A stretch of DNA of 64,000 nucleotides, from assembly GCA_046316495.1 (NCBI GenBank), contig JBKDAM010000045.1, positions 121,486 through 185,485 on the forward strand, written 5' to 3'. The stretch comes from M3007 sp046316495. Its GTDB lineage: Bacteria > Bacteroidota > Bacteroidia > Chitinophagales > Saprospiraceae. Shown piece after piece: positions 16,441 through 25,061 of the stretch. The notes under the pieces were generated by a model. That model saw only the letters and a list, made by a program, of their open reading frames with translations, did no database searches and was not told where the DNA came from. Every line of letters begins with the position of its first letter. The stretch's first letter is position 1. The position numbers were made by a program, and so were the translations under genes.

Positions 16441-17744
16441 TATTTTACCCTTCCAACACGCCGAAGTACCTTTCGACCATCCGCTAAGCTGATCTCCAAA
16501 ACAAACCATTGCGAAGCGGCCTCTGCAGCCGGGATGAATACCCGATGTCCCGCCAAGTCACTGTCTGATCGAAGCAGGCGCCCATCCAAACTCCATATAC
16601 GGACTTCACTCAGTTCGATTGACGACTCCAGCCACCAGCCAGCCTGCGCTAAAGTGGGATGCACCAGCAACACAGGCCCTGCCTCTACCCTTCCAACTCC
16701 GGTAGCACCACAATCCAATGCCAGCAAACGAAGCCACATCTGCTGATCAAATACAATCGGCACCGAACTTGTATTCGAACTGTTTCCTTGCCGCACAATC
16801 ACCCACCCCTTACTAGGAACCACATGAATCTTTTGGTCGTTCTTGCCAAGTGCTGCATAAAGGTCCAATGGAGCCGCAGGACACAAGGGACCCGCAAAAG
16901 GAAACTGCAGTCCAGGCACCAAGTACGTTGCGCCCGAATTGAGCCACCATAAATACCCGTAGCTGGGATTCATCGGCTGGCTAGCCTGGATCATTGATTG
17001 AAAATACAAGGAATCACTCAGCAAAGTAGTGCCTCCCCACTTGCCCTTGGCCAACATCAGCAAACCAAATCGCGCCATATCCCGCGCGCGGCCGTATTGA
17101 ACATGATTGATCCATAATCCACGCATTCCCGTCTTATCCAATAACCTAGTTTTCGTAAACTGCTGAAGTGCCAATCCTGTCGCTTCCTCCAAAACATCGT
17201 GCAATAAATGATAAGGGGCATTATGATATGCCCAACGAGTCCCTGCATCCGCCAAAAATTGCAGACAAACAGGATCCGTACAGTCATCGTCAGGAACCCC
17301 GTCGTTGAGCCCAGTACTCATGCTGAGCTGATGGCGAACCGTAATCAACTGCTCTTTTTCCGGCGTACAACTCGTCCAGCCCCCTCCCAAATAAGTAGAA
17401 GTAGCTGCATCCAGCTCGATCAGACCCTCTTGCTTAGCCTGTCCAATTAGAAATGCCGTTAAGGATTTCCCCGCGGAGGCCCAATACCAAAACGAATCTC
17501 GGGTGTACGTTCCGAAGTACTTTTCTAGCACGATCTTTCCATCCTGCAATAAAATAAACGACTTGCTATCAGTCGACTCCAAAAAGGAATACAAACTATC
17601 AATAGCTTCCGGACAAAAACCCACTTCGTCTGGCGAAATAGTTTCCCAAGTCGTTCCAACAAGCGGTGGAAAATAGAGAGATCCCCCCTGAGCAAACAGC
17701 GATCTGCTGAAAACAAACAGAAGTCCCCAAATAAGTACTCGCAT
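16440..17744 (-). CDS. Secreted serine hydrolase (beta-lactamase/esterase family)
   Basis: The 434-residue protein has a signal peptide (MRVLIWGLLFVFSRSLFAQ). A class C beta-lactamase-like domain follows, with the catalytic tetrad SAGK (Ser-x-x-Lys) and YHN as the Tyr-x-Asn motif; QLSMSTGLNDG is also typical. The ATG at 17744 opens the signal peptide; the longer open frame overlaps the upstream gene. The last 80 residues (LSEVRIWSLDGRLLRSD, then FVLEISLADGRKVLRR) look like a type IX secretion sorting tail, so it may be exported by the machinery encoded at 41-47 kb. It follows bshB1 by 14 nt, which suggests one transcript. Substrate is unknown. Confidence 0.8.
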   Translation of the reverse strand: MRVLIWGLLFVFSRSLFAQGGSLYFPPLVGTTWETISPDEVGFCPEAIDSLYSFLESTDSKSFILLQDGKIVLEKYFGTYTRDSFWYWASAGKSLTAFLIGQAKQEGLIELDAATSTYLGGGWTSCTPEKEQLITVRHQLSMSTGLNDGVPDDDCTDPVCLQFLADAGTRWAYHNAPYHLLHDVLEEATGLALQQFTKTRLLDKTGMRGLWINHVQYGRARDMARFGLLMLAKGKWGGTTLLSDSLYFQSMIQASQPMNPSYGYLWWLNSGATYLVPGLQFPFAGPLCPAAPLDLYAALGKNDQKIHVVPSKGWVIVRQGNSSNTSSVPIVFDQQMWLRLLALDCGATGVGRVEAGPVLLVHPTLAQAGWWLESSIELSEVRIWSLDGRLLRSDSDLAGHRVFIPAAEAASQWFVLEISLADGRKVLRRVGRVK

Positions 17745-17758
17745 AACTGATTGTATCG

Positions 17759-18478
17759 TTATTGAAGTGAAAATAAATCCTCGACCCCGGGCACCCGCGC
17801 ACAAATAAACCCTTCGGCATAAGCGGCCTGAATAGGTCGACCAAAAACGCGCGCTTTTGCCTCCATAAAATCCAGAAAATCCTTTCCGGAAATAGGCGTA
17901 TTCGGCGCCTCCGCCTCTGGAGCATAAAACTGTGACTTAAAAGCTAGAATCGCCTTCATTTTTTGTTCGAAAAAGGGCGTAATATCCACCACAAAATCAG
18001 GTTGCAACTGCTGGTCTTGAATGTAATGATAAACAGCCTTTGGACGCCAGGCAGCCTGTGGCATTCCTCGATCGTCTAACGTTTCAATCTTCGTCAAACC
18101 AGCATAAAAACAAGCGTCCAACACTAAATTTGCAGCCCGACCATGATCAGGGTGTCGATCCTGAGGTGCATTGCATAAGACAATTTCCGGCTGGTGTTGT
18201 CGGATTTGACGAACAACCTTCATCCATTGCTCCGGAACCTGAGTAAAAAAACCATCCGGAATATCAAGCCGATTCCGAAAAGCCGCCCCTAATAAAACTG
18301 CCGCCTCCTCCGCCTCCATTGCCCTGATCTCCGCCGTACCCCGGGTACCTAATTCCCCCTTGCTTAAGTCCAGCAAACCGAAGGTCTTGCCCACCACTGC
18401 ATGCTTCAGTAGGGTGCCAGCTGCACTTAATTCCACATCATCCGGATGAATTCCAATCGCTAAAATATCTACTTTCAT
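17759..18478 (-). CDS. bshB1: Bacillithiol biosynthesis deacetylase BshB1
   Basis: This PIG-L/LmbE-family zinc deacetylase (239 residues) removes the acetyl group from GlcNAc-malate in bacillithiol synthesis. HPDDVELSAAGTL supplies the zinc-binding His-Pro-Asp-Asp motif at residues 11-14, and APQDRHPDHGRAANL supplies the second His and the conserved HPDH. LLDLSKGELGTRGTAEIR is characteristic of BshB1 within the family. The C-terminus has YAEGF, also conserved. It is the first gene of a probable two-gene unit with the serine hydrolase. The other bacillithiol genes bshA and bshC are not in this window. Confidence 0.88.
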   Translation of the reverse strand: MKVDILAIGIHPDDVELSAAGTLLKHAVVGKTFGLLDLSKGELGTRGTAEIRAMEAEEAAVLLGAAFRNRLDIPDGFFTQVPEQWMKVVRQIRQHQPEIVLCNAPQDRHPDHGRAANLVLDACFYAGLTKIETLDDRGMPQAAWRPKAVYHYIQDQQLQPDFVVDITPFFEQKMKAILAFKSQFYAPEAEAPNTPISGKDFLDFMEAKARVFGRPIQAAYAEGFICARVPGVEDLFSLQ

Positions 18479-18482
18479 GGTA

Positions 18483-18490
18483 CAAAAATA
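18483..18490 (-). promoter_or_regulatory. Bacteroidota -7 promoter element
   Basis: Minus strand reads TATTTTTG (TAnnTTTG), ending only 5 nt before the bshB1 ATG. If used, the message would be nearly leaderless. Confidence 0.4.
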
Positions 18491-18628
18491 AGACTTATTT
18501 TTCCGGACATCGACCCTCTACACCATTCGACTAGAAAAAAGGAACCTGGTTTAATGACCTCTGATATTTCAGTCGCTGAGCAGGTGGATCTTGCCAAAAC
18601 TTTATTCCTACCACAACAGAAGTCTACT

Positions 18629-18636
18629 TACTTTTG
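18629..18636 (+). promoter_or_regulatory. Bacteroidota -7 promoter element
   Basis: TACTTTTG matches TAnnTTTG, 24 nt before the ATG at 18661. Confidence 0.55.
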
Positions 18637-18660
18637 TTACCAAATTGGAACGACAGTACG

Positions 18661-19191
18661 ATGAACGACGAAAAAAATCCGGAGACAAATAACCCACAAG
18701 CTGGCTCAAATCAAGCCTCGGCAGCCAAAGTGCTGGAGGAACTCCTTGGCCAAAAAGCCCAACTCCAACAAGATTTGCTCGACCAGCAACGGGCAGCCCA
18801 AAACCTGTCCCAAAAAGCAAAGGCACTAGAATCCGAAATCCATCATTGGCAACACGATTACGAACAACTCCGGATTCAAAAAGGGGGATTTGGCTTTAAA
18901 GCCCTCGCCGCTTTTAGCTTTGGCACCCTGCTCTTCGGCATCGCCCTTGGCTGGCTATTTTTCAAACAAAAGCAACCCGACTCCATCGTATTCGATAAAT
19001 TTAACCATGCAGCAGGCTTTTCTCTGGAATACCATATCGCTCACCAAGAATACCCCGCTGCAGAACGCCTGATCAGCCAATACCGCCACGATCCATATTA
19101 CAAAACCATCTTGCCACAGCTCGACCTGCTGCTGCACCTGGTCCAAGCTGCGAAAACCGCCTCCGACTCCACCCAAAACCTCCATCGCTAA
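18661..19191 (+). CDS. Coiled-coil, single-pass membrane protein of unknown function
   Basis: The 176-residue protein starts with an Asn/Glu/Gln-rich stretch. A predicted coiled coil rich in Leu, Gln and Ala covers about residues 20-70 (VLEELLGQKAQLQQDLLDQQ). One transmembrane helix follows at about residues 77-102 (ALAAFSFGTLLFGIALGWLF). The C-terminal 70 residues resemble a short helical-repeat or TPR-like segment (EYPAAERLISQYRHDPYYK). The ATG at 18661 is used because a promoter overlaps the upstream part of the open frame. The layout suggests a cytoplasmic coiled coil and a periplasmic helical domain. I recognise no family. Confidence 0.6.
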   Translation: MNDEKNPETNNPQAGSNQASAAKVLEELLGQKAQLQQDLLDQQRAAQNLSQKAKALESEIHHWQHDYEQLRIQKGGFGFKALAAFSFGTLLFGIALGWLFFKQKQPDSIVFDKFNHAAGFSLEYHIAHQEYPAAERLISQYRHDPYYKTILPQLDLLLHLVQAAKTASDSTQNLHR

Positions 19192-19285
19192 CCAATTGAA
19201 CGCAGCAAAAAGACCAAATCAGACAAACTACCTCAAATGATGTCCTAACAGTTTCGATATTAACTAAAAAGCTCGGTGCTTCTGC

Positions 19286-19294
19286 TACCTTTGC
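19286..19294 (+). promoter_or_regulatory. Bacteroidota -7 promoter element
   Basis: TACCTTTGC matches TAnnTTTG, 26 nt before the ATG at 19321; it supports that start over an upstream one at 19276. Confidence 0.65.
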
Positions 19295-19320
19295 CCACTA
19301 CTAATCTATACTTTTTTCTG

Positions 19321-21705
19321 ATGCATTATTACGTACGTTCTCTGTTACTGGCAACCTTTACCCTTTGCCTACACCTTCTTTCTTTTTCCCAAAACACCAA
19401 TGTGCAACTCCGCTCCAGCATCACATTCCCGGGTCAAACCTTGGCGAATGTGTGTGGATGGACTAGCCCTGACGGCAAAGAGTATGCCCTGGTTGGCGGC
19501 TCTAAAGGCATGATTATCGTGGATATTACCAACCCTGATTTGCCCGTTCAGATTGTACAAATCCCAGGACCCGATAACCTTTGGAAGGAAATCAAAACGT
19601 ACTCCCACTACGCTTACGTGACCTCCGAAGGGGGTGGTGGTGTACAAATCGTAGACTTGAGTGGGTTGCCTAGCCCCAACCTAAATTACCATAGCTACTT
19701 CGGGACCGGAGCAGCAGCGGGCAACATCAATACCATCCATGCCCTACACATTGACGTTACTAAAGGTGTTTTGTACACCTACGGCAGCCAAGGACAATTT
19801 AATGGTGGCGTAGCACATGACCTTACCGCTGACCCCTACAACCCCACTTACCTCGGAAAATTCGATCAGCTCGGCTATATCCACGATGGCTACGCTGAAA
19901 ACGACACCCTTTATGGATGCCATATCTATTCCGGGCTACTCTCCATCGTTGATATGAGCGATAAACAAAATCCAGTTCTGCTTGGAAGCATCCAAACACC
20001 TGGAAAGTTTACCCACAACGCTTGGCTACTGGACGACCGCAAACACATCGTCACCACTGACGAAACCACTCCTTCTTTTTTAACCTCGTATGATATTTCT
20101 GACCCTACCGATATCAAGGAACTGGATCGCTTTTCAATCGACAATGGTTTCGGATCGATTGGACACAATGCACATATTATCAATGATTTCTCCGTTACCT
20201 CTTGGTACACTGGGGGAGTAGTCATTACAGACTGCAGTCGTCCATCCAACCTGGTAGAGGTGGGCAACTACGATACTTGGCAAGGAACTGGGGCCAATTT
20301 TGATGGATGCTGGGGCGCTTATCCCTACTTCCCTTCTGGTACCATGATCGCGAGCAACATCAGCCCAGGACAACTGTTTATCCTCACGCCCACCTACAAG
20401 CGGGCCAGCTTCTTAGAGGGCTCCATTAAAAACGGCTGTAATGGCTTGCCAATGGCCGATGCAAAAGTAGAAATCATCGGCGGGCCAGCTTCCTCCACCA
20501 CCACTTCCAGCAACAATGGCGAAGCCAAAACAGGAATGGCCAATGAAGGGGAATTCACCGTGCGCATTAGCAAGACCGGTTTTATCACCCAGACATTTAC
20601 CGCTAACTTTATATCCGGAGAAGTAGTCACCTTTGATGTAACCTTACAGCCCGAGTCAGTTTACGACGTAAACGGCTCTGTAACAGACGGTAGCAACAAC
20701 ACCCCGCTCGCGAATGTACCCGTAACCTTGAGCAATCCTAATCAATCCTACCAAACAACGACTGAAGCTGACGGTAGCTTTGGGCTAAGCTGCGTTGCCT
20801 CTGGCACCTACCAAGTATCCGCTGGACTATGGGGCTACATCTCCGCGACCCAGTTTGTTACCGTGAACGCAGGCCAACCGATCAACTTAACGCTTCAGAA
20901 AGGATACTACGACGATTTCAACCTAAATTATGGCTGGACTACTGAATCCACAGCGTCCGCAGGCCTTTGGGAGCGCGGCGAACCCATCGGAACCGATTTC
21001 AACGGAACGCCTAGCAACACCGATACAGATGTACCCACCGATGTAGGCGATCAATGCTACGTCACCGGAAATGGCGGAGGCGGAGCAGGTGCTGACGATG
21101 TGGACAATGGAAAAGTAACCCTTTCTTCCCCAGCCATGCAACTCGGAACCGCGTTAAATGCGGTTCTAGACTTCCAATACTGGTTCTTCAACAGTGGGGG
21201 CAGCGGAAATCCAAACGATTACTTTGAAGTTCGAGTGTCCAATGCCACTCAAAATGTTCAAATCCTGAGCACCGCCAATTCAGCCTCCCAGTGGGTGCCT
21301 GTTAGTGGAGTTAAACTAGGCGATTTTATCAGCTTGGATGACCAAGTCCGTGTACACTTCATCACAGAAGATCTTACTCCAGGTCATTTAGTGGAAGCCG
21401 CGGTAGATGAATTCCTCGTTACCCCTATCTTCACCAGCAACACTTCCACCCCAACGTTCGATTACCAGCTAAGCAGCAACCCGAACCCAAGCCGCTCAAG
21501 CTTCCAATTGAAGTACCAATGGCCAGTGGAATCTAACCTGCAACTCGACGTCATCAATATGATGGGCCAGATTATTGAGCAACACGACCTATCAGACCGG
21601 GAAGGCATGCTTCAAATCGGCCAAAATTGGGCACCAGGCTTTTATGCCGCTCGTTTGATGGATGAAAAAGGCCGCGTACAAACGATCAAACTGATCAAAC
21701 AATAA
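19321..21705 (+). CDS. Large secreted LVIVD-repeat protein with T9SS sorting tail
   Basis: The 794-residue protein has a signal peptide (MHYYVRSLLLATFTLCLHLL). About 330 residues of LVIVD-type beta-propeller repeats follow (MIIVDITNPDLPVQIVQI, VQIVDLSGL, LSIVDMSDKQNPVLLGSI), the arrangement called choice-of-anchor B. Two carboxypeptidase-regulatory-like domains come next, at about residues 360-450 and 455-530 (VNGSVTDGSNNTPLANVPV). A jelly-roll-like segment then leads to the C-terminal tail FDYQLSSNPNPSRSSF through YAARLMDEKGRVQTIKLIKQ, a type A T9SS sorting domain. It should be secreted and surface-anchored. Binding partner is unknown. It is monocistronic, with its own promoter and a strong terminator. 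Confidence 0.85.
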   Translation: MHYYVRSLLLATFTLCLHLLSFSQNTNVQLRSSITFPGQTLANVCGWTSPDGKEYALVGGSKGMIIVDITNPDLPVQIVQIPGPDNLWKEIKTYSHYAYVTSEGGGGVQIVDLSGLPSPNLNYHSYFGTGAAAGNINTIHALHIDVTKGVLYTYGSQGQFNGGVAHDLTADPYNPTYLGKFDQLGYIHDGYAENDTLYGCHIYSGLLSIVDMSDKQNPVLLGSIQTPGKFTHNAWLLDDRKHIVTTDETTPSFLTSYDISDPTDIKELDRFSIDNGFGSIGHNAHIINDFSVTSWYTGGVVITDCSRPSNLVEVGNYDTWQGTGANFDGCWGAYPYFPSGTMIASNISPGQLFILTPTYKRASFLEGSIKNGCNGLPMADAKVEIIGGPASSTTTSSNNGEAKTGMANEGEFTVRISKTGFITQTFTANFISGEVVTFDVTLQPESVYDVNGSVTDGSNNTPLANVPVTLSNPNQSYQTTTEADGSFGLSCVASGTYQVSAGLWGYISATQFVTVNAGQPINLTLQKGYYDDFNLNYGWTTESTASAGLWERGEPIGTDFNGTPSNTDTDVPTDVGDQCYVTGNGGGGAGADDVDNGKVTLSSPAMQLGTALNAVLDFQYWFFNSGGSGNPNDYFEVRVSNATQNVQILSTANSASQWVPVSGVKLGDFISLDDQVRVHFITEDLTPGHLVEAAVDEFLVTPIFTSNTSTPTFDYQLSSNPNPSRSSFQLKYQWPVESNLQLDVINMMGQIIEQHDLSDREGMLQIGQNWAPGFYAARLMDEKGRVQTIKLIKQ

Positions 21706-21730
21706 GCTGGAATCAAATTCCACAAATGCT

Positions 21731-21769
21731 AAAAAGGGTGAGAGGAGCTGTTCCTCTCACCCTTTTTTT
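21731..21769 (+). terminator. Intrinsic terminator
   Basis: A 16-nt arm (21731-21746) pairs perfectly with 21752-21767 around a 5-nt loop, with a run of seven T. It is also preceded by an A-run and can work in both directions for the convergent folP gene. Confidence 0.92.
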
Positions 21770-21818
21770 GGCAATTTTTCCATTTGTAATTTGCAGCACT
21801 ATCAAATGCCCCCTCTTA

Positions 21819-22667
21819 CTACTCGGGATAAAGTGTCCTGAAAAGGGTTCTCACCTCCACTGCCTCTTTCACATCGTGTACCCGCAGGATATCTGCTCCC
21901 TGTTGCAAAGCCACCATGTGCAAGGCACTGGTACCATTGAGTGCCTCAGAGGCTGTGCTGCCAAGGGTCTTGTAAATCATAGATTTCCTGGAAACACCAG
22001 CCAAAACGGGCAGCTGAAGCACCGTTTTTAACTCCCCCATACGCCGTAAAAGCTCAAAATTGTGCTCAATTGTTTTCCCAAAACCAAAACCAGGATCAAT
22101 TAAAATATCCTTGACGCCCAACGCTCGGAGCCGAATCACTTTTTGAATCAAAAAATCCAAAACCTCCACCACCACATCCGAATACATCGGGGCAAGTTGC
22201 ATGGAGTCTGGACGACCTTGCATGTGCATCAATACATACGGAACCCCCAAAGCAGCAACTGTTTCCAACATAGCCTCATCCAGTTCACCAGCAGAAATAT
22301 CATTGATAAGGGAGGCCCCTGCTTCTACCGCCGCTGCCGCCACCTCAGCCCTCCAAGTATCAACCGACAAGACCGCCTCCGGCAGCGCCGCATGGAGTGC
22401 TCGAATGACGGGAATTACCCGACGGAGCTCTTCCTCCACCGACACCTCCAGAGCTCCAGGCCGAGAGGAGGCGCCCCCCACATCAATCAGCGTGGCACCC
22501 TCTTCCCATAATTGCTTCCCACGAGTAACCGCCTGCTCCAGGACATCATACCGCCCCCCATCAAAAAAGGAATCCGGAGTGGTATTCAAAATTCCCATCA
22601 CCAAAGGGGTGGAACAGTCAATTAGTTTTCCGTTGCAATTCAAAACAGGCACAAAACCCTTCTCCAT
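21819..22667 (-). CDS. folP: Dihydropteroate synthase
   Basis: FolP condenses 6-hydroxymethyl-dihydropterin pyrophosphate with p-aminobenzoate in folate synthesis; it is the sulfonamide target. Signature 1 is VMGILNTTPDSFFDGG, signature 2 is GATLIDVGGASSRPGA. SVDTWRAEVAAAAVEAGA carries the conserved Asp. LIDPGFGFGKTIEHN and AGVSRKSM (Ser-Arg-Lys-Ser) form the pterin and phosphate sites. The ATG at 22667 is chosen; the alternative at 22679 is GTG. At 282 residues its length is normal. It starts 15 nt after the hxlR stop codon, so the two are probably co-transcribed. The usual Bacteroidota neighbour of folP, a diadenylate cyclase gene, is not here. Confidence 0.93.
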   Translation of the reverse strand: MEKGFVPVLNCNGKLIDCSTPLVMGILNTTPDSFFDGGRYDVLEQAVTRGKQLWEEGATLIDVGGASSRPGALEVSVEEELRRVIPVIRALHAALPEAVLSVDTWRAEVAAAAVEAGASLINDISAGELDEAMLETVAALGVPYVLMHMQGRPDSMQLAPMYSDVVVEVLDFLIQKVIRLRALGVKDILIDPGFGFGKTIEHNFELLRRMGELKTVLQLPVLAGVSRKSMIYKTLGSTASEALNGTSALHMVALQQGADILRVHDVKEAVEVRTLFRTLYPE

Positions 22668-22682
22668 CACAGCCCTCACTGA

Positions 22683-22997
22683 TTATTGAAGCATATTTTC
22701 TAATTGTAAAAAAATAGGTACCAAGCCCGTACCCTTTTCTGACAACCGGTACTCAATGTGCAACGGCTTTTCCCGAATGACGGCTTTGTCCAATAATCCT
22801 TGCTCCTCCAACTCATGCAAGGCTGTAGACAAGGATTGCTTGTTCACTCCCTCCATTTCTCGCAAAAGCGTGTTAAAACGAAGTGGCCCCTCCATGGCCA
22901 ACCGAAACAATTGCGGTTTCCATTTACCAGAAAGTTGCTTCAGCAACTGTTCCGCCGGACAAATTTCACCGGCCGTAGTACCATTTTTAGTAGTCAT
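22683..22997 (-). CDS. HxlR-family transcriptional regulator
   Basis: A 104-residue winged-helix regulator of the HxlR/MarR-like type. The family core is visible: CPAEQLLKQLSGKWKPQLF (conserved Cys and helix 1), LRFNTLLREMEGVNKQSLS (helix-turn-helix) and EYRLSEKGTGLVPIFLQLE (wing and dimer helix). Some members with a Cys in this position sense electrophiles or oxidants. Its divergent neighbour is a DsbA-like thiol-disulfide protein, and folP lies downstream, so local control of the redox protein is a reasonable guess. The N-terminus is preceded by AT-rich promoter DNA. Confidence 0.85.
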   Translation of the reverse strand: MTTKNGTTAGEICPAEQLLKQLSGKWKPQLFRLAMEGPLRFNTLLREMEGVNKQSLSTALHELEEQGLLDKAVIREKPLHIEYRLSEKGTGLVPIFLQLENMLQ

Positions 22998-23191
22998 GTT
23001 TTTTTGACTAATTGACTAGGATGAAGAAATACCAGAACTTTGTACAAGATTTAAAGAAAGACGGAAACCAAAAACATGTTACCATCTTACTTCTTTGCCA
23101 ATAGATTCGGCTAAACCTAAAAAACCAGCAACAAATTAGGACAATTCTCACATTTTCCAGCAAAAACAAAACTTAAATTTCACTTAAAGAA

Positions 23192-24256
23192 ATGCTTAGT
23201 CAAAATCCCGTTTTCAACAAGTGCCTTGGTTATCCTCAACAAGCATTTTTCGGGATTGTTTTCACCATCCTGGTAATTGGCATGGCCATTTCACCCGCCT
23301 GCACCCAATCCAACCAATCAAATAACGTAAAAATGCCACCCAGCAACCCGCTACTTTGCGATCCAGGCACCGGCATCTGCGCCTTGCCTTCTGAACAGAG
23401 CCCTCTACCTTCAGCCACCCCGGCTAACGTAGAAAACAAAGTAAAAATTATCTATTTCACGGACCCTATCTGCTCCTCCTGCTGGGGAATCGAGCCCCAA
23501 CTTAGACAACTCAAACTGGAGTATGGACATGCCGTAGAAGTTGAGTACCGAATGGGTGGTCTCTTGCCCGACTGGAGTTACAACAGTGGTGGAATAAGCA
23601 AACCCTCTGATGTGGCACACCACTGGGACGAAGTAAGTGCCTACTATCAAATGCCTATTGATGGAGATATTTGGCTGGAAGATCCACTTTCTTCCTCCTT
23701 TCCCCCTTCTATTGCTTTCAAGGCGGCTCAAGTCCAGGACCCCAACAAAGCACTCGTGTTTTTACGGCGGATTCGGGAAATGGTATTTATGGAAAAGAAA
23801 AATATCGCCAAGTGGGAACACCTAAAGAACGCAGCTCTTGAAACCGGGCTAAACCCTATTCAGTTAAAAAACGATCTGGAAACCATCGGTAAACAGCGGT
23901 TTGAGGAAGATTTGACGCTGGCAAAAAGCATGGGGGTTCGAGGCTTCCCAACCTTATTGGTGTACGATTCCAACCAACAATACCAAATTGTTTATGGCTC
24001 AAAACCCTACTCAGCCATTGAACAAGCCTTGAAAAAAGCCCAACCCAAGCTCGAAAAACACCCTTATAGCCGAACGCTGCCTGCTCTGTTCACACAATTC
24101 AACAGCCTGACTACCCGTGAATTTGCTGAGTTGAGTGGCCATCCAACTGAAACCGCTGTGCAGATGCTTGAAAAAGCCGCCCAAGATGGAACCCTTCAAA
24201 AACAATCCATTAAAAACGGAACCATCTGGAGACTCAGCTCCAACGCCGAGAACTAA
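23192..24256 (+). CDS. DsbA-family thioredoxin-fold protein (FrnE/SpxH-like) with N-terminal anchor
   Basis: Residues 1-40 carry a hydrophobic segment ending ISPACTQ, possibly a lipoprotein signal. A linker follows, then a DsbA-type thioredoxin fold with the active site ICSSCWG (Cys-Ser-Ser-Cys) near residue 92 and the cis-Pro loop GVRGFPTLLV. The pattern FTDPICSSCWGIEPQL is that of FrnE/SpxH/YjbH relatives rather than classic DsbA. The last 60 residues (LTTREFAELSGHPTETAVQM, then a basic strand pair) resemble a small winged-helix domain, an unusual addition for an exported protein. Divergent from hxlR, which may regulate it. It is probably a periplasmic thiol oxidoreductase or isomerase. Confidence 0.75.
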   Translation: MLSQNPVFNKCLGYPQQAFFGIVFTILVIGMAISPACTQSNQSNNVKMPPSNPLLCDPGTGICALPSEQSPLPSATPANVENKVKIIYFTDPICSSCWGIEPQLRQLKLEYGHAVEVEYRMGGLLPDWSYNSGGISKPSDVAHHWDEVSAYYQMPIDGDIWLEDPLSSSFPPSIAFKAAQVQDPNKALVFLRRIREMVFMEKKNIAKWEHLKNAALETGLNPIQLKNDLETIGKQRFEEDLTLAKSMGVRGFPTLLVYDSNQQYQIVYGSKPYSAIEQALKKAQPKLEKHPYSRTLPALFTQFNSLTTREFAELSGHPTETAVQMLEKAAQDGTLQKQSIKNGTIWRLSSNAEN

Positions 24257-24291
24257 ACCTAAAAGACAAAAGTTAACCTATACTTCATGTT

Positions 24292-24336
24292 GTTCTGAGA
24301 GCGGTTGTAGGTCACCCTCTACAGCCGCTACAGAAC
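24292..24336. terminator. Imperfect hairpin after the DsbA-like gene
   Basis: The arms 24292-24310 and 24319-24336 pair with a few mismatches. The position, 35 nt after the stop codon, fits a terminator, but there is no T-run. Confidence 0.4.
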
Positions 24337-24456
24337 AGAACAGAAAACTTAATGAACGTAGCGTGCAGAAATTCTAAATTACCATAAAAAAAGAGTTGAC
24401 CAAGGCCCAAAAATGTATCCCCATTCGCCGCAAAAGAAGGAAATTTGTGCGGTAGA

Positions 24457-25050
24457 ATGAATACCATGAAAAGACGAATCATCTGGAACCTAATTGGATT
24501 AATACTGCTTGTGTGCCTCAGCTTTCTAACAATCAACAGTAAGACTCCCGACCCATTGCCGGAAAGGCAAGGGGTCGTTTTTTTTTGGAAAGGAAAACAA
24601 TACCATCTAAAAGCACCCTTAAAGCTAGAAAAAACCTTGGTCTACCAACGTGGAGGCCTGTCTGCAGCAGAACTGGCCCTCACCGCAAATTGTTATTATT
24701 CCGATCGACAGTACGTGGAAATTGTTCGCCAAGATGCAGCGGTACAACCTCGGCTAGGAATTGCCATCGGCTTTGAATTTGATGAAAGCAATGGAGAGTA
24801 CCCTTACACGCCCGCTGAAGCCGTCCTCCAAATCAAGGACTTCAGTTGGGGAGGAGTAGAATTTGCCACACTGGACACCTTCAATTACACTGGAGTTTCC
24901 AATGCCGTCAGCAATGACTTTAGTTTGGAGATCCTTTCTTGGGAACAGGATACCATCACAGGCACTTTTTCAGGACTGTTGCTAAATGGCGCGGGTGACC
25001 AAGCGGCCATTGATAATGGCTACTTTAAAATAGGGCTAAAACGCAGATAA
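24457..25050 (+). CDS. Secreted or membrane-anchored protein of unknown function
   Basis: The 197-residue protein begins MNTMKRRIIWNLIGLILLVC, a signal peptide or signal anchor; the ATG codons at 24457 and 24466 are both possible. After a Pro-rich segment the mature part is beta-rich (YHLKAPLKLEKTLVYQRGG, FSWGGVEFATLDTFNYTG, TITGTFSGLLLNGAGDQA). GTFSGLL followed by ITDGYF-like sequence is reminiscent of small beta-sandwich DUFs common in Bacteroidota, but I cannot assign a family. A near-consensus -7 element (GAAATTTG) lies just before the start. The downstream ABC-F gene is convergent. Confidence 0.6.
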   Translation: MNTMKRRIIWNLIGLILLVCLSFLTINSKTPDPLPERQGVVFFWKGKQYHLKAPLKLEKTLVYQRGGLSAAELALTANCYYSDRQYVEIVRQDAAVQPRLGIAIGFEFDESNGEYPYTPAEAVLQIKDFSWGGVEFATLDTFNYTGVSNAVSNDFSLEILSWEQDTITGTFSGLLLNGAGDQAAIDNGYFKIGLKRR

Positions 25051-25061
25051 CCCCTTTCTCC

